Notes under the pieces: generated by a model
Told to the model about the DNA's origin: nothing
Seen by the model: the letters and a program-made list of their open reading frames with translations, nothing else
Databases searched by the model: none
Translations under genes and position numbers: made by a program
Shown: one piece after another, positions 1 to 5,857 of the stretch
Layout: the number at the start of each line of letters is the position of its first letter
Position numbering within the stretch: the first letter of the stretch is position 1
Assembly: GCA_031285415.1 (NCBI GenBank)
Contig: JAITWF010000077.1
Location: 1 to 14,083 of the forward strand
DNA length: 14,083 bases
From: Deferribacteraceae bacterium
GTDB lineage: Bacteria; Chrysiogenota; Deferribacteres; Deferribacterales; JAISNW01
Reading direction: 5' to 3'

Positions 1-357
1 AAAACGCTACAAACGATTCATCAGAGCGGTGTACGTATCGCTGTGGACGATTTCGGCATGGGGCATAGCTCGCTTCTATACCTCCGCCAGTTCCCTGTGG
101 ATGTATTAAAGATCGATGGATCGCTCTCTAGAAATGTACTCACAGAGATACATTCAGCAGAGATTATACAAACGATCGCTACTATGTGCCAATCGCTAAA
201 GATCGAGATGATGGTGGAGTTCGTCGAGACGGAGAAGCAGCTAGAGAAGCTTATCGAGCTAGGAGCACAGCACTTTCAGGGCTACCTATTCTCGCAGCCG
301 CTACCAGCGGAAGAGGCTCTCTTTGTGATACAGCAGAGGAATAAGGCGAAGAGATAG
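1..357 (+). CDS. EAL-domain (cyclic-di-GMP phosphodiesterase-type) protein, C-terminal part
   Basis: The frame is open from base 1 to the TAG at 355-357, giving 118 residues; the start lies outside the window. The segment matches the second half of an EAL domain, which hydrolyses the second messenger c-di-GMP in the cytoplasm. Visible landmarks are the metal-binding VDDFG (family norm DDFGTG; here DDFGMG), then DVLKID with the active-site Lys, then VEFVET (usual form AEGVET, so Gly is replaced by Phe while the Glu residues stay), and the closing QGYLFSQPLPAEE. The late catalytic residues are retained, so activity is possible, but the EAL signature and any N-terminal sensor or GGDEF domain cannot be seen. 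Family assignment is firm; activity is inference. A perfect palindrome begins 3 nt after the stop. Confidence 0.9.
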   Translation, partial: KTLQTIHQSGVRIAVDDFGMGHSSLLYLRQFPVDVLKIDGSLSRNVLTEIHSAEIIQTIATMCQSLKIEMMVEFVETEKQLEKLIELGAQHFQGYLFSQPLPAEEALFVIQQRNKAKR

Positions 358-360
358 CCT

Positions 361-388
361 AATTCCCCTTCGCTAGCGAAGGGGAATT
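361..388. terminator. Perfect 28-nt palindrome after the EAL gene, terminator-like
   Basis: The 28 bases equal their own reverse complement. As RNA they would form a 12-bp stem (AATTCCCCTTCG paired with CGAAGGGGAATT) closed by a CTAG loop. Placement just after a stop codon suits transcription termination. However, no U-tract follows on either strand; the next T-run is at 405-410. It may be a weak or factor-assisted terminator, a 3'-end stabilising hairpin, or a protein-binding site. Confidence 0.5.
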
Positions 389-399
389 AAATAAAACAG

Positions 400-428
400 T
401 TGCGTTTTTTATGGTAGTTTAATAAAAT
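400..428 (+). promoter_or_regulatory. Candidate sigma70-type promoter for the aminotransferase operon
   Basis: TTGCGT at 400-405 and TAAAAT at 423-428 are separated by 17 nt, predicting a start near 435 and a leader of about 160 nt that carries the structured element. An alternative -10 is TATAAC at 449-454, about 7 nt before the element, but I see no good -35 for it. A similar TATAAC at 11182-11187 precedes copy 2. Motif match only. Confidence 0.35.
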
Positions 429-459
429 ACGTTTTTTAAGTGCGCTAATATAACAGTAG

Positions 460-581
460 AGAAGTCATTAGATTAGCGCAATGCTAGGCGGCTTTTGACA
501 GACTAACCGGAGTGTACATAGAGGTACATGAGGATTAGGCTGTCAAAAACAACAACGCAGTGCACTAATATAATGACTTTT
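460..581 (+). promoter_or_regulatory. Structured RNA leader element, copy 1 (riboswitch-like, family not recognised)
   Basis: P1, the outer helix, pairs 460-470 with 571-581 (11 bp, one G-U). A nearly conserved 5' block at 473-494 (TTAG, then C/T, then GCAATGCTAGGCGGCTT) faces a fully conserved 3' block at 547-563 (AAACAACAACGCAGTGC); TGC/GCA and GCA/TGC segments within them can pair around an A.G mismatch. P3 pairs 493-501 with 540-548 and continues as CTAA 503-506 with TTAG 535-538. Its cap holds GTGTACAT (512-519) and GTACATGAGGATT (524-536). The second copy at 11192-11314 keeps the blocks and the pairing while changing helix sequence, which is the signature of a selected RNA fold. The AGGAGA ribosome-binding site of the aminotransferase begins 4 nt after P1, so control of translation is plausible. 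The ligand is unknown. Confidence 0.75.
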
Positions 582-596
582 ATTAGGAGATTATTA

Positions 597-1907
597 ATGA
601 ATCCGTTGGCGATCGAATTAAACAATGCTATACAAGAGCAGACACCGTCTGTGTATAAGATGTTGTCGCAGCTTGGGCTAGAGATGTTTATGCCTAAGGG
701 GATACTCACTCAAGGCGCACAGGCAAAGGAGAAGGCATACAAATTCAACGCCACTATCGGTATCGCCACAAAGGGCGGCACACCTATACACCTCGATTGT
801 CTCCACAAACATCTTCAAGATTTTGCTCCTGCCGACCTCTACACATACGCCCCTACAACTGGACGCATGGATCTACGCAAAGCGTGGAAAGAGAAGCAGT
901 TGCATGAAAATCCATCATTAAAAGATAAAAATACTGGGCTACCTATCGTTACAAACGCCCTAACGCACGGTCTGTCGATTGTAGCCGATCTATTCTGCAA
1001 CGATGGCGACTACGTTGTTATGCCCGATAAATTCTGGGGGAACTACCGACTCACGTTCAACACTAGACGTGGTGGACTCGTTTCCACATTCCCGATCTTC
1101 AACGAAGCTGGCGGATTCAACGTCGAAGGGATGCTTGCAAAGGTAGAGGAGTGCGGCAAACTTCGCCCTAAGGTAATCTTAGTATTAAACTTTCCAAACA
1201 ACCCTACAGGGTATACACCTACACCGGCAGAGGCTTTCCGCATAGTTAAGGGGCTGAAAGCGTTGGCAGACAACGGCACACAGATTGTAGCTATTATAGA
1301 TGATGCATACTTTGGCATGTTCTACGAGGATAGCATTAAAGAATCGCTCTTCGGCATGCTCACCCACCTAAGCCCAAACCTTTTGCCGATAAAACTAGAT
1401 GGAGCTACAAAGGAGATCTTTGTATGGGGCTTCCGTGTAGGGTTTATCACATTCGGCAGCACCACTGCAAACGATGAGTCTAAAGCTCTAGAGGCTCTAG
1501 AGAAGAAGGTCGCTGGCGCAATCAGGGGTACTATAAGCAATGTGACACACCCATCTCAAACGTTCGTTGCAGCAGCGTTGAAAGATCCAGATTTTGAGGC
1601 AGAGCGCAAAGCTAACGTTGAGATCCTCAAAGAGAGAGCTCTCAAGTCAAAACAGATCTTATCTAACCCTAAATATGCCGATCAGTTCACAGTATACCCA
1701 TTCAACTCTGGCTACTTCCTCTGTTTAAGGCTACTACACGTTGACTCTGAAAAGCTCAGAATGCACCTTTTAGACAAATATGGCGTGGGTGCGATATCGA
1801 CGAGCGCAACAGATCTACGTATCGCTTTCTCCTGTATCGAGGTGGGCGACCTAGAGGAGCTTTTTGACATCGTATACAAAGGTTGCACAGATCTGGCAAA
1901 CGCTTAA
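597..1907 (+). CDS. PLP-dependent aminotransferase, class I/II (fold type I)
   Basis: This 436-aa cytosolic enzyme should move amino groups between an amino acid and a 2-oxo acid using pyridoxal phosphate. Landmarks: YAPTTGRMDLR (84-94, substrate and cofactor loop), NNPTG (201-205, the Asn that contacts the PLP O3'), DDAYFG (235-240, Asp to the pyridine nitrogen and Tyr to O3'), and DGATKEIFVWGFRVG (268-282), where K272 is the likely Schiff-base lysine followed by the family's G-x-R-x-G. LRIAF near the C-terminus should hold the carboxylate-binding Arg. The ATG at 597 is chosen because AGGAGA (585-590) sits 6 nt upstream; an in-frame ATG at 528 lies inside the structured leader and has no ribosome-binding site. 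It is the first gene of an operon. Substrate cannot be told; aspartate-, alanine- or aromatic-type are all possible. Confidence 0.88.
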   Translation: MNPLAIELNNAIQEQTPSVYKMLSQLGLEMFMPKGILTQGAQAKEKAYKFNATIGIATKGGTPIHLDCLHKHLQDFAPADLYTYAPTTGRMDLRKAWKEKQLHENPSLKDKNTGLPIVTNALTHGLSIVADLFCNDGDYVVMPDKFWGNYRLTFNTRRGGLVSTFPIFNEAGGFNVEGMLAKVEECGKLRPKVILVLNFPNNPTGYTPTPAEAFRIVKGLKALADNGTQIVAIIDDAYFGMFYEDSIKESLFGMLTHLSPNLLPIKLDGATKEIFVWGFRVGFITFGSTTANDESKALEALEKKVAGAIRGTISNVTHPSQTFVAAALKDPDFEAERKANVEILKERALKSKQILSNPKYADQFTVYPFNSGYFLCLRLLHVDSEKLRMHLLDKYGVGAISTSATDLRIAFSCIEVGDLEELFDIVYKGCTDLANA

Positions 1908-1909
1908 TA

Positions 1910-2404
1910 ATGTTTAATATTGAGGCGATTCAGGCGTTAAATAAACGTATCGGCACCCCCTTCTACCTCTGCACGCTATCTGGCGACACAATGCAGACGA
2001 TACACGAGGGGCGTGTTTACGATGGCAAAAAACCTGATTGGTTGCACGATTTTATAAAGGGCGATACAACGCTATTGGATTTCGAAGATGAAGGTGTTAA
2101 GAGACACTACTTCCGCTGGAATATCGATAGCGAACGTATCGTAGTATTTCTAGATGATGGCAGCTTTTCATATCTATATAAGCTAATGAATCAGCTCTTC
2201 TCTATCCCTTTACAGCAGGAGGGGATGACCGCCGCCCAGATGGCAGCGGAGATCAAGAGCCTAAAGGAGCAGAATGCCGATATGGCGGTGCGCCTGAAAG
2301 ATTCATTATCAAAAAATCTAGAACTCTCTCGTGAACTGCGAAAGTTCCGACCAGATTCTATGTCGCCACTGCAAAATAAACTTCTTAAAGATGGATTTAA
2401 ATGA
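1910..2404 (+). CDS. Conserved-looking hypothetical protein with C-terminal coiled coil
   Basis: I do not recognise this 164-aa protein. It is soluble, with no signal peptide or membrane segment. Residues 1-95 look globular and rich in aromatic and acidic residues (FYLC, WLHDF, YFRWNID, FLDDGSFSYLYKLM). Residues about 100-145 are charged with regular Leu, Met and Ala spacing (AAQMAAEIKSLKEQNADM) and probably form a coiled coil, which suggests dimerisation or docking. The start at 1910 lies 2 nt after the aminotransferase stop, so translation is probably coupled; no strong Shine-Dalgarno is visible. A TTG start at 1883 would add nine residues and overlap the upstream gene; I prefer the ATG. 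Its stop overlaps the next gene's start by ATGA, so it is co-expressed with the DUF72 protein. Function unknown. Confidence 0.75.
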   Translation: MFNIEAIQALNKRIGTPFYLCTLSGDTMQTIHEGRVYDGKKPDWLHDFIKGDTTLLDFEDEGVKRHYFRWNIDSERIVVFLDDGSFSYLYKLMNQLFSIPLQQEGMTAAQMAAEIKSLKEQNADMAVRLKDSLSKNLELSRELRKFRPDSMSPLQNKLLKDGFK

Positions 2405-3186
2405 GCAAATTAACATTGAACGAAACTCCCCTATATATCGGCACCAGCGGCTATAATCACGACGACTGGAAGGGGAACTTCGCACCAGCAGAGATTCACA
2501 ACTACGACCTTCTGACATACTATGCAGACAAGGGGTTTAACTTCCTAGAGGTAGCTTTCACCTTCTATCGCATGCCAGAGGCGGATAAGATGAAGCATAT
2601 CCTGCTGCGCACAGGCGATCGGGTGAAGTTTTCAGTACGCCTCCCTCGCACACTTATACGCAATCCAGAGAGCGACGCAGACTACAACGAATTTCGAAAA
2701 GGTATACAGCCGATGATCGATTCTGGCACGCTCGCCTGCGTTTACGCCGACTATCACCCCTCCTTCGCCGCTGGCAAGAAGAATCAGGAGATGATCCTAG
2801 AGCTAAAGAATAGATTCACAGGGATCCCATTCTTTGCCGAGCTAATGAACCGCACATGGTACAAAGAGCGTGTGTTTGACTACTTCAAAGAGAATAAGAT
2901 CGGCATGACGATCCTTGATATGCCGCAGGTGCGTGGTTTTGCGCCATACTACCCTATATGCACTAACAACAACCTATACTTCAAACTCTACGGCAGGTCG
3001 CCTGCATGGCTGACGACGGAGGAGAAACACCTAGATTATAGCTACGCCGACGCCGATATGAAGAAGTTTATGGAGGACGCTGTGAAGAACTCCGTCATGG
3101 CATCCAATATATTCATGGTGTTTGCAAATGTTGCGAACGGCAAAGCCCCAGTGAACGCTATGCGCTTGCGAGAGCTAGCAAAATGA
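2401..3186 (+). CDS. DUF72 (YecE-like) family protein
   Basis: This 261-aa protein opens with YIGTSGYNHDDWKGNFAP, the DUF72 hallmark (usually iGTSGW-x-Y-x-W-x-G-x-FYP). The further family landmarks follow: YYADKGFNFLEVAFTFYRMP (usually YY-x-x-F-x-x-VE-x-N-x-x-FYR-x-P), FSVRLPRTLIRNPE, and a late YFKLYGRSPAW matching the usual Y-x-R-x-HG region. The family forms a TIM-barrel-like fold; its biochemical role is not established as far as I know. The usual Asn of the VE-x-N motif is Ala-Phe here, and the canonical RxHG is degenerate (YGRS), so this is a divergent member. Start and stop both sit in ATGA overlaps (2401-2404 and 3183-3186), placing it firmly within the operon. Family call is solid; function is not. 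Confidence 0.85.
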   Translation: MSKLTLNETPLYIGTSGYNHDDWKGNFAPAEIHNYDLLTYYADKGFNFLEVAFTFYRMPEADKMKHILLRTGDRVKFSVRLPRTLIRNPESDADYNEFRKGIQPMIDSGTLACVYADYHPSFAAGKKNQEMILELKNRFTGIPFFAELMNRTWYKERVFDYFKENKIGMTILDMPQVRGFAPYYPICTNNNLYFKLYGRSPAWLTTEEKHLDYSYADADMKKFMEDAVKNSVMASNIFMVFANVANGKAPVNAMRLRELAK

Positions 3187-3443
3187 AGCGCAAAAAGGTC
3201 GCTGCATTAGGCTACGATAAGGAGACCGACAAGGCTCCTCATCTGCTTGCCAAAGGTGCAGGACACGTTGCCGAGAAGATCCTTGCAAAGGCCGCCGAGC
3301 ATAATATCCCGATACGAGAGGACTCCGACCTTGTGGAGGCTCTCTCGAAGCTCGATATACATCAGGAGATCCCTGCGGAGCTATACCGAGTGGCGGCGGA
3401 GATATTGGCAGAGGTATACGCTATTAATAAGAAGATTAAATGA
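3183..3443 (+). CDS. Orphan FlhB/EscU C-terminal-domain-like protein
   Basis: The 86 residues match the cytoplasmic C-terminal domain of FlhB/YscU/EscU export-switch proteins: VAALGYDKETDKAPHLLAKG, then VAEKILAKAAEHNIPIREDSDLVEAL, then IPAELYRVAAEILAEVY. In full FlhB this domain follows a membrane part and the self-cleaving NPTH motif. Here neither is present: the protein begins right where the NPTH tetrapeptide would end. Stand-alone proteins of this kind occur in many flagellated bacteria, and some can partly replace the FlhB C-terminus. No flagellar or type III secretion gene lies nearby, so any link to export is inference. It is coupled by ATGA overlaps to the DUF72 gene before it and hemW after it. 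Confidence 0.85.
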   Translation: MKRKKVAALGYDKETDKAPHLLAKGAGHVAEKILAKAAEHNIPIREDSDLVEALSKLDIHQEIPAELYRVAAEILAEVYAINKKIK

Positions 3444-4504
3444 GATCACTATACATCCACATCCCATTCTGCACCCAAAAATGCCCATACTGTAGCTTCT
3501 ATTCCACCACAGACACACAGCTGATTCACGAATATCTAGAGGCGTGCATTGCGGAGATCCGCTCACTGCCAAAAGTTCCATTCGATACAGTATACATCGG
3601 CGGCGGCACGCCATCGTATATCGGTGGCACTATGTTAGGCGAGTTTATCGGCAAAGTTTTAGATAATATAACCTATACTGGCGGCGAATTCACAATCGAA
3701 GTCAATCCCGATAGCGTTGATATAGCCCTATGTAACGAACTGGCAAAATATCCAATAAGCCGCATAAGCATGGGTGTACAGAGCCTCGATAATAGCGTAT
3801 TATCGCTTTTAGGCAGGGTACATAGCTCTGCACAGGCACTGATGGCTTGCAAGCTGCTACAACGTTGGGATCTAAACCTCGATCTAATCTACGATATCCC
3901 CACAGTGCCGTACGATACTATCAAAGATAGCTTGCAACAGTTAATTTCACTGAATCCATCGCATATATCGGCGTACTCTTATAGCCCTGATACTGGATAT
4001 CTTGCAAAATCTGCGTCGGACGACCCATTCCAGATGAATGAGATCGCTACGATACTAGAGAGAGCTGGATATGCACGATACGAGGTATCGAACTTTGCTC
4101 GCAAAAGGAAACAGTCTAAACATAATACAAACTACTGGCAGATGGGCGATTATTACGGCGTTGGTGCCGCCGCACACTCGATGATAAATATGGGCGCTGA
4201 ACGAGTACGCTACTCTCATCAGCAAAGCGTCACTGATTATATAAAAGATCCCCTCTCTAGAGTTGAAAGCGAACTATTATCGGGGGAAACTGTCTTAAAG
4301 GAAGATATAGTTTTTGGGCTTCGCATGATCGATGGGATAAATTTTGTTGACGTTGAAAAAAAATACGGTAAAATCTCATCAACGCTACAGATAAAGATCG
4401 ATAGCCTTGTAAATGAGGGGATGTTGGGATGGAAGGGAAAAAGATTAATGGCAACAGAAAGGGGTTTGCTGCTGCTGGATTCTGTTACATCATACTTGTG
4501 GTAG
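3440..4504 (+). CDS. hemW: HemW-like radical SAM heme chaperone (formerly annotated coproporphyrinogen oxidase-like)
   Basis: This 354-aa cytosolic protein has the radical SAM cluster motif C11-x3-C15-x2-C18 within HIPFCTQKCPYCSF, which would bind a 4Fe-4S cluster, and the SAM-binding GGGTPS (54-59). Two features favour HemW over the oxidase HemN: no further Cys right after the cluster motif (HemN has CxxxCxxCxC), and HNTNYW at 228-233, the HN-x-x-YW motif tied to heme binding. YEVSNFA (214-220) and GAAAHS are further family landmarks. The C-terminal 60 residues look like the winged-helix HemN_C domain. HemW is thought to insert heme into respiratory enzymes, which suits the cytochrome gene that follows. 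The start overlaps the previous stop (ATGA); the 3' end overlaps the cytochrome gene by 76 nt. Confidence 0.88.
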   Translation: MRSLYIHIPFCTQKCPYCSFYSTTDTQLIHEYLEACIAEIRSLPKVPFDTVYIGGGTPSYIGGTMLGEFIGKVLDNITYTGGEFTIEVNPDSVDIALCNELAKYPISRISMGVQSLDNSVLSLLGRVHSSAQALMACKLLQRWDLNLDLIYDIPTVPYDTIKDSLQQLISLNPSHISAYSYSPDTGYLAKSASDDPFQMNEIATILERAGYARYEVSNFARKRKQSKHNTNYWQMGDYYGVGAAAHSMINMGAERVRYSHQQSVTDYIKDPLSRVESELLSGETVLKEDIVFGLRMIDGINFVDVEKKYGKISSTLQIKIDSLVNEGMLGWKGKRLMATERGLLLLDSVTSYLW

Positions 4505-4773
4505 CGGTGCTGGTGCTAGCCCCGAAATATGGGATAAGCAACTGCGCTGGCGACTGCTTCACCTGCCATGAGGAGCTTGCAAAGACGCCAGAGCATGAAC
4601 AGCTTGGTAGCTGCGCCTCCTGCCACGACGGCTCACTTAAGAAATTTGAACTCCTCCCCTCTCTAAACGTCAACGGCGGCTGCGGCGATAGATGTTTCAC
4701 CTGCCACGAAGAGTGGCCAAAAGACGGCAACCATGCCACATTAGACACATGCTTGACGTGCCATGATCGGTAA
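4429..4773 (+). CDS. Small membrane-anchored tetraheme c-type cytochrome
   Basis: The 114-aa protein has a basic N-terminus (MEGKKINGNRK), one hydrophobic segment at about 13-32 acting as export signal or anchor, and four CXXCH heme sites: C43-H47, C62-H66, C89-H93 and C108-H112. The four sites form two copies of one module, CXXCH-x8-H-x5-CXXCH, with identical spacing; H56 and H102 are the extra histidines and possible distal ligands. The heme part should sit in the periplasm and carry electrons, and it is a client for the Ccm proteins encoded further along. The start at 4429 has GAGGGG (4415-4420) 8 nt upstream and lies inside hemW, overlapping it by 76 nt. I cannot assign it to a named cytochrome; it resembles short c3/c7-like or NrfH-like carriers only in general terms. 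Confidence 0.85.
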   Translation: MEGKKINGNRKGFAAAGFCYIILVVAVLVLAPKYGISNCAGDCFTCHEELAKTPEHEQLGSCASCHDGSLKKFELLPSLNVNGGCGDRCFTCHEEWPKDGNHATLDTCLTCHDR

Positions 4774-4782
4774 TTGGATAAT
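4753..4782 (+). promoter_or_regulatory. Candidate promoter for the Fic gene
   Basis: TTGACG (4753-4758) and GATAAT (4777-4782) are 18 nt apart, each one base from the sigma70 consensus. The -35 lies in the last codons of the cytochrome gene, and the -10 lies within the first TAATTGGATAA repeat. The predicted start is near 4789, about 37 nt before the fic start codon. Confidence 0.5.
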
Positions 4783-4811
4783 TGCCCTTTAATTGGATAA
4801 TAATTGGATAA
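4771..4811 (+). repeat. Three direct repeats of TAATTGGATAA
   Basis: The 11-nt unit occurs exactly at 4771-4781, 4790-4800 and 4801-4811. The first copy includes the cytochrome stop codon and the proposed -10 of the fic promoter; the other two follow the predicted transcription start and end 15 nt before the fic start. The arrangement suggests binding sites for a regulator. Confidence 0.85.
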
Positions 4812-4825
4812 AAGACAGGTGAATA

Positions 4826-5857
4826 TTGCTTTTAAATATAGACAGAGACGATTTTAAAAATATTTCCATTCCGTTAGGTACTAGCTGGCTATTGAGTCAG
4901 TGCATGGAGTATCGTGGGAAACAAGATCTATATTCCAACACCATGCCAGAAACGTTGCACACATTGCTCAAAAAAACGCTAATTCAGAGCGTTGAATCGT
5001 CCAATAGAATCGAGGGGATCACTGTCGAACAGAGTAGATTAGCACCACTACTAAACGGCGACGTAAAGCCGATAGAACGCTCCGAGATAGAGCTTCTAGG
5101 CTATAAAAAGGCATTAGAGTCTGTCTACACCTCAAAATTCGATACCGCTATCAATATCAACTACATTCTAAAGCTACATAAGATGACGTGCGCCACAAGC
5201 GGTCATGCAGGCGAATTCAAGAAAATCAACAACGAGATCGTAGAATTTGATAATATGGGGCGAAAAAAGATACGATTTACCCCTGCCTCTGCCAAAGACA
5301 CACCTGAATTAATGAAAAATCTATGTAGCAGTTATAATACCTCACAACTGCCTCCGCTACTCAAGGTGGCTACATTTATCTTTGATCTTCTAAGTATTCA
5401 CCCCTTTTTAGATGGTAACGGTAGAGTTTCAAGACTTCTGACAACATACCTACTACTAAAAGAGGGGTTCATCGTCAGTAGATATATAAGTCTAGAGCGA
5501 CTAACCGAGGAGCGAAAGGAGGAGTACTACGCCGTTTTATATAACTGCTCGCAAGGCTGGCACGAGGCAAAGAACGATATTATTCAGTGGTGGAGCTTCT
5601 TTTTGTCGATATTAAAAGACGCATATAAAGAGTTTGAGAGTAAAATATCAGAGCAGGATATAAAAGCCCCTAAAGCCGACCTAATACGCCGAGAGGCTCT
5701 CGCATTTGCAGAGGAGTTCAGCGTTGCCGAGCTATCCTCAAGACTACCAGAGATCAGTAGCGCAATGATAAAAAAGGTGCTTGCAGCTATGAAAGACGAA
5801 GGCGTTGTAACGCAGTCTGGCACAGGCAGAGGCTCACGATGGCGACTGATTCACTGA
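4826..5857 (+). CDS. Fic-domain protein (probable AMP-transferase) with C-terminal winged helix
   Basis: This 343-aa protein has the Fic active site HPFLDGNGR at 192-200 (His 192 catalytic; the Asp and DGNGR loop bind Mg and nucleotide phosphates). Fic proteins usually move AMP from ATP onto a target protein hydroxyl. An N-terminal inhibitory helix is present: SNRIEG at 59-64 fits S/T-x3-E-G/N, with E63 the residue that blocks ATP until relieved, so this is a self-restrained class II-type Fic. Residues about 295-343 (FSVAELSSRLPEISSAMIKKVL...GTGRGSRWRL) look like a winged helix-turn-helix, possibly DNA-binding. The start is TTG at 4826, since an in-frame TGA lies at 4820-4822 and the next start, ATG at 4904, would remove part of the N-terminal region; AGGTGA is only 3 nt upstream. 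No separate antitoxin gene is seen. The end overlaps convergent ccdA by 7 nt. Confidence 0.9.
   Translation: MLLNIDRDDFKNISIPLGTSWLLSQCMEYRGKQDLYSNTMPETLHTLLKKTLIQSVESSNRIEGITVEQSRLAPLLNGDVKPIERSEIELLGYKKALESVYTSKFDTAININYILKLHKMTCATSGHAGEFKKINNEIVEFDNMGRKKIRFTPASAKDTPELMKNLCSSYNTSQLPPLLKVATFIFDLLSIHPFLDGNGRVSRLLTTYLLLKEGFIVSRYISLERLTEERKEEYYAVLYNCSQGWHEAKNDIIQWWSFFLSILKDAYKEFESKISEQDIKAPKADLIRREALAFAEEFSVAELSSRLPEISSAMIKKVLAAMKDEGVVTQSGTGRGSRWRLIH

Noticed and set aside
526..537. ACATGAGGATTA resembles the first part of the MS2 phage coat-protein hairpin
   Set aside because: The 3' strand (CCCATGT) needed to close that hairpin is absent, and the segment pairs differently here. Coincidence.
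569..574. Perfect TATAAT as a promoter -10 inside copy 1
   Set aside because: No -35 lies at a sensible distance, the bases are part of the structured element (P1 3' strand), and copy 2 has TATAAA there with no -35 either.
460..581. The two leaders as copies of a MITE or other transposable repeat
   Set aside because: The outer inverted ends differ in sequence between copies while staying self-complementary, with no target-site duplications. Both sit in the same place relative to ribosome-binding sites. Transposon ends would be identical in sequence.
528..596. Upstream in-frame extension of the aminotransferase, and a matching 14-codon reading frame (MRIAFFQTTTQCAI) at 11262-11306 in copy 2, as a conserved leader peptide
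   Set aside because: The shared residues (TTTQC) come from conserved RNA blocks. Neither ATG has a conserved Shine-Dalgarno, and one frame stops while the other runs on into the gene. Stem changes ignore codon meaning but keep base pairing.
3440..4504. Oxygen-independent coproporphyrinogen oxidase HemN
   Set aside because: It lacks the additional Cys of the HemN cluster motif and has HNTNYW and a shorter length, all favouring HemW.
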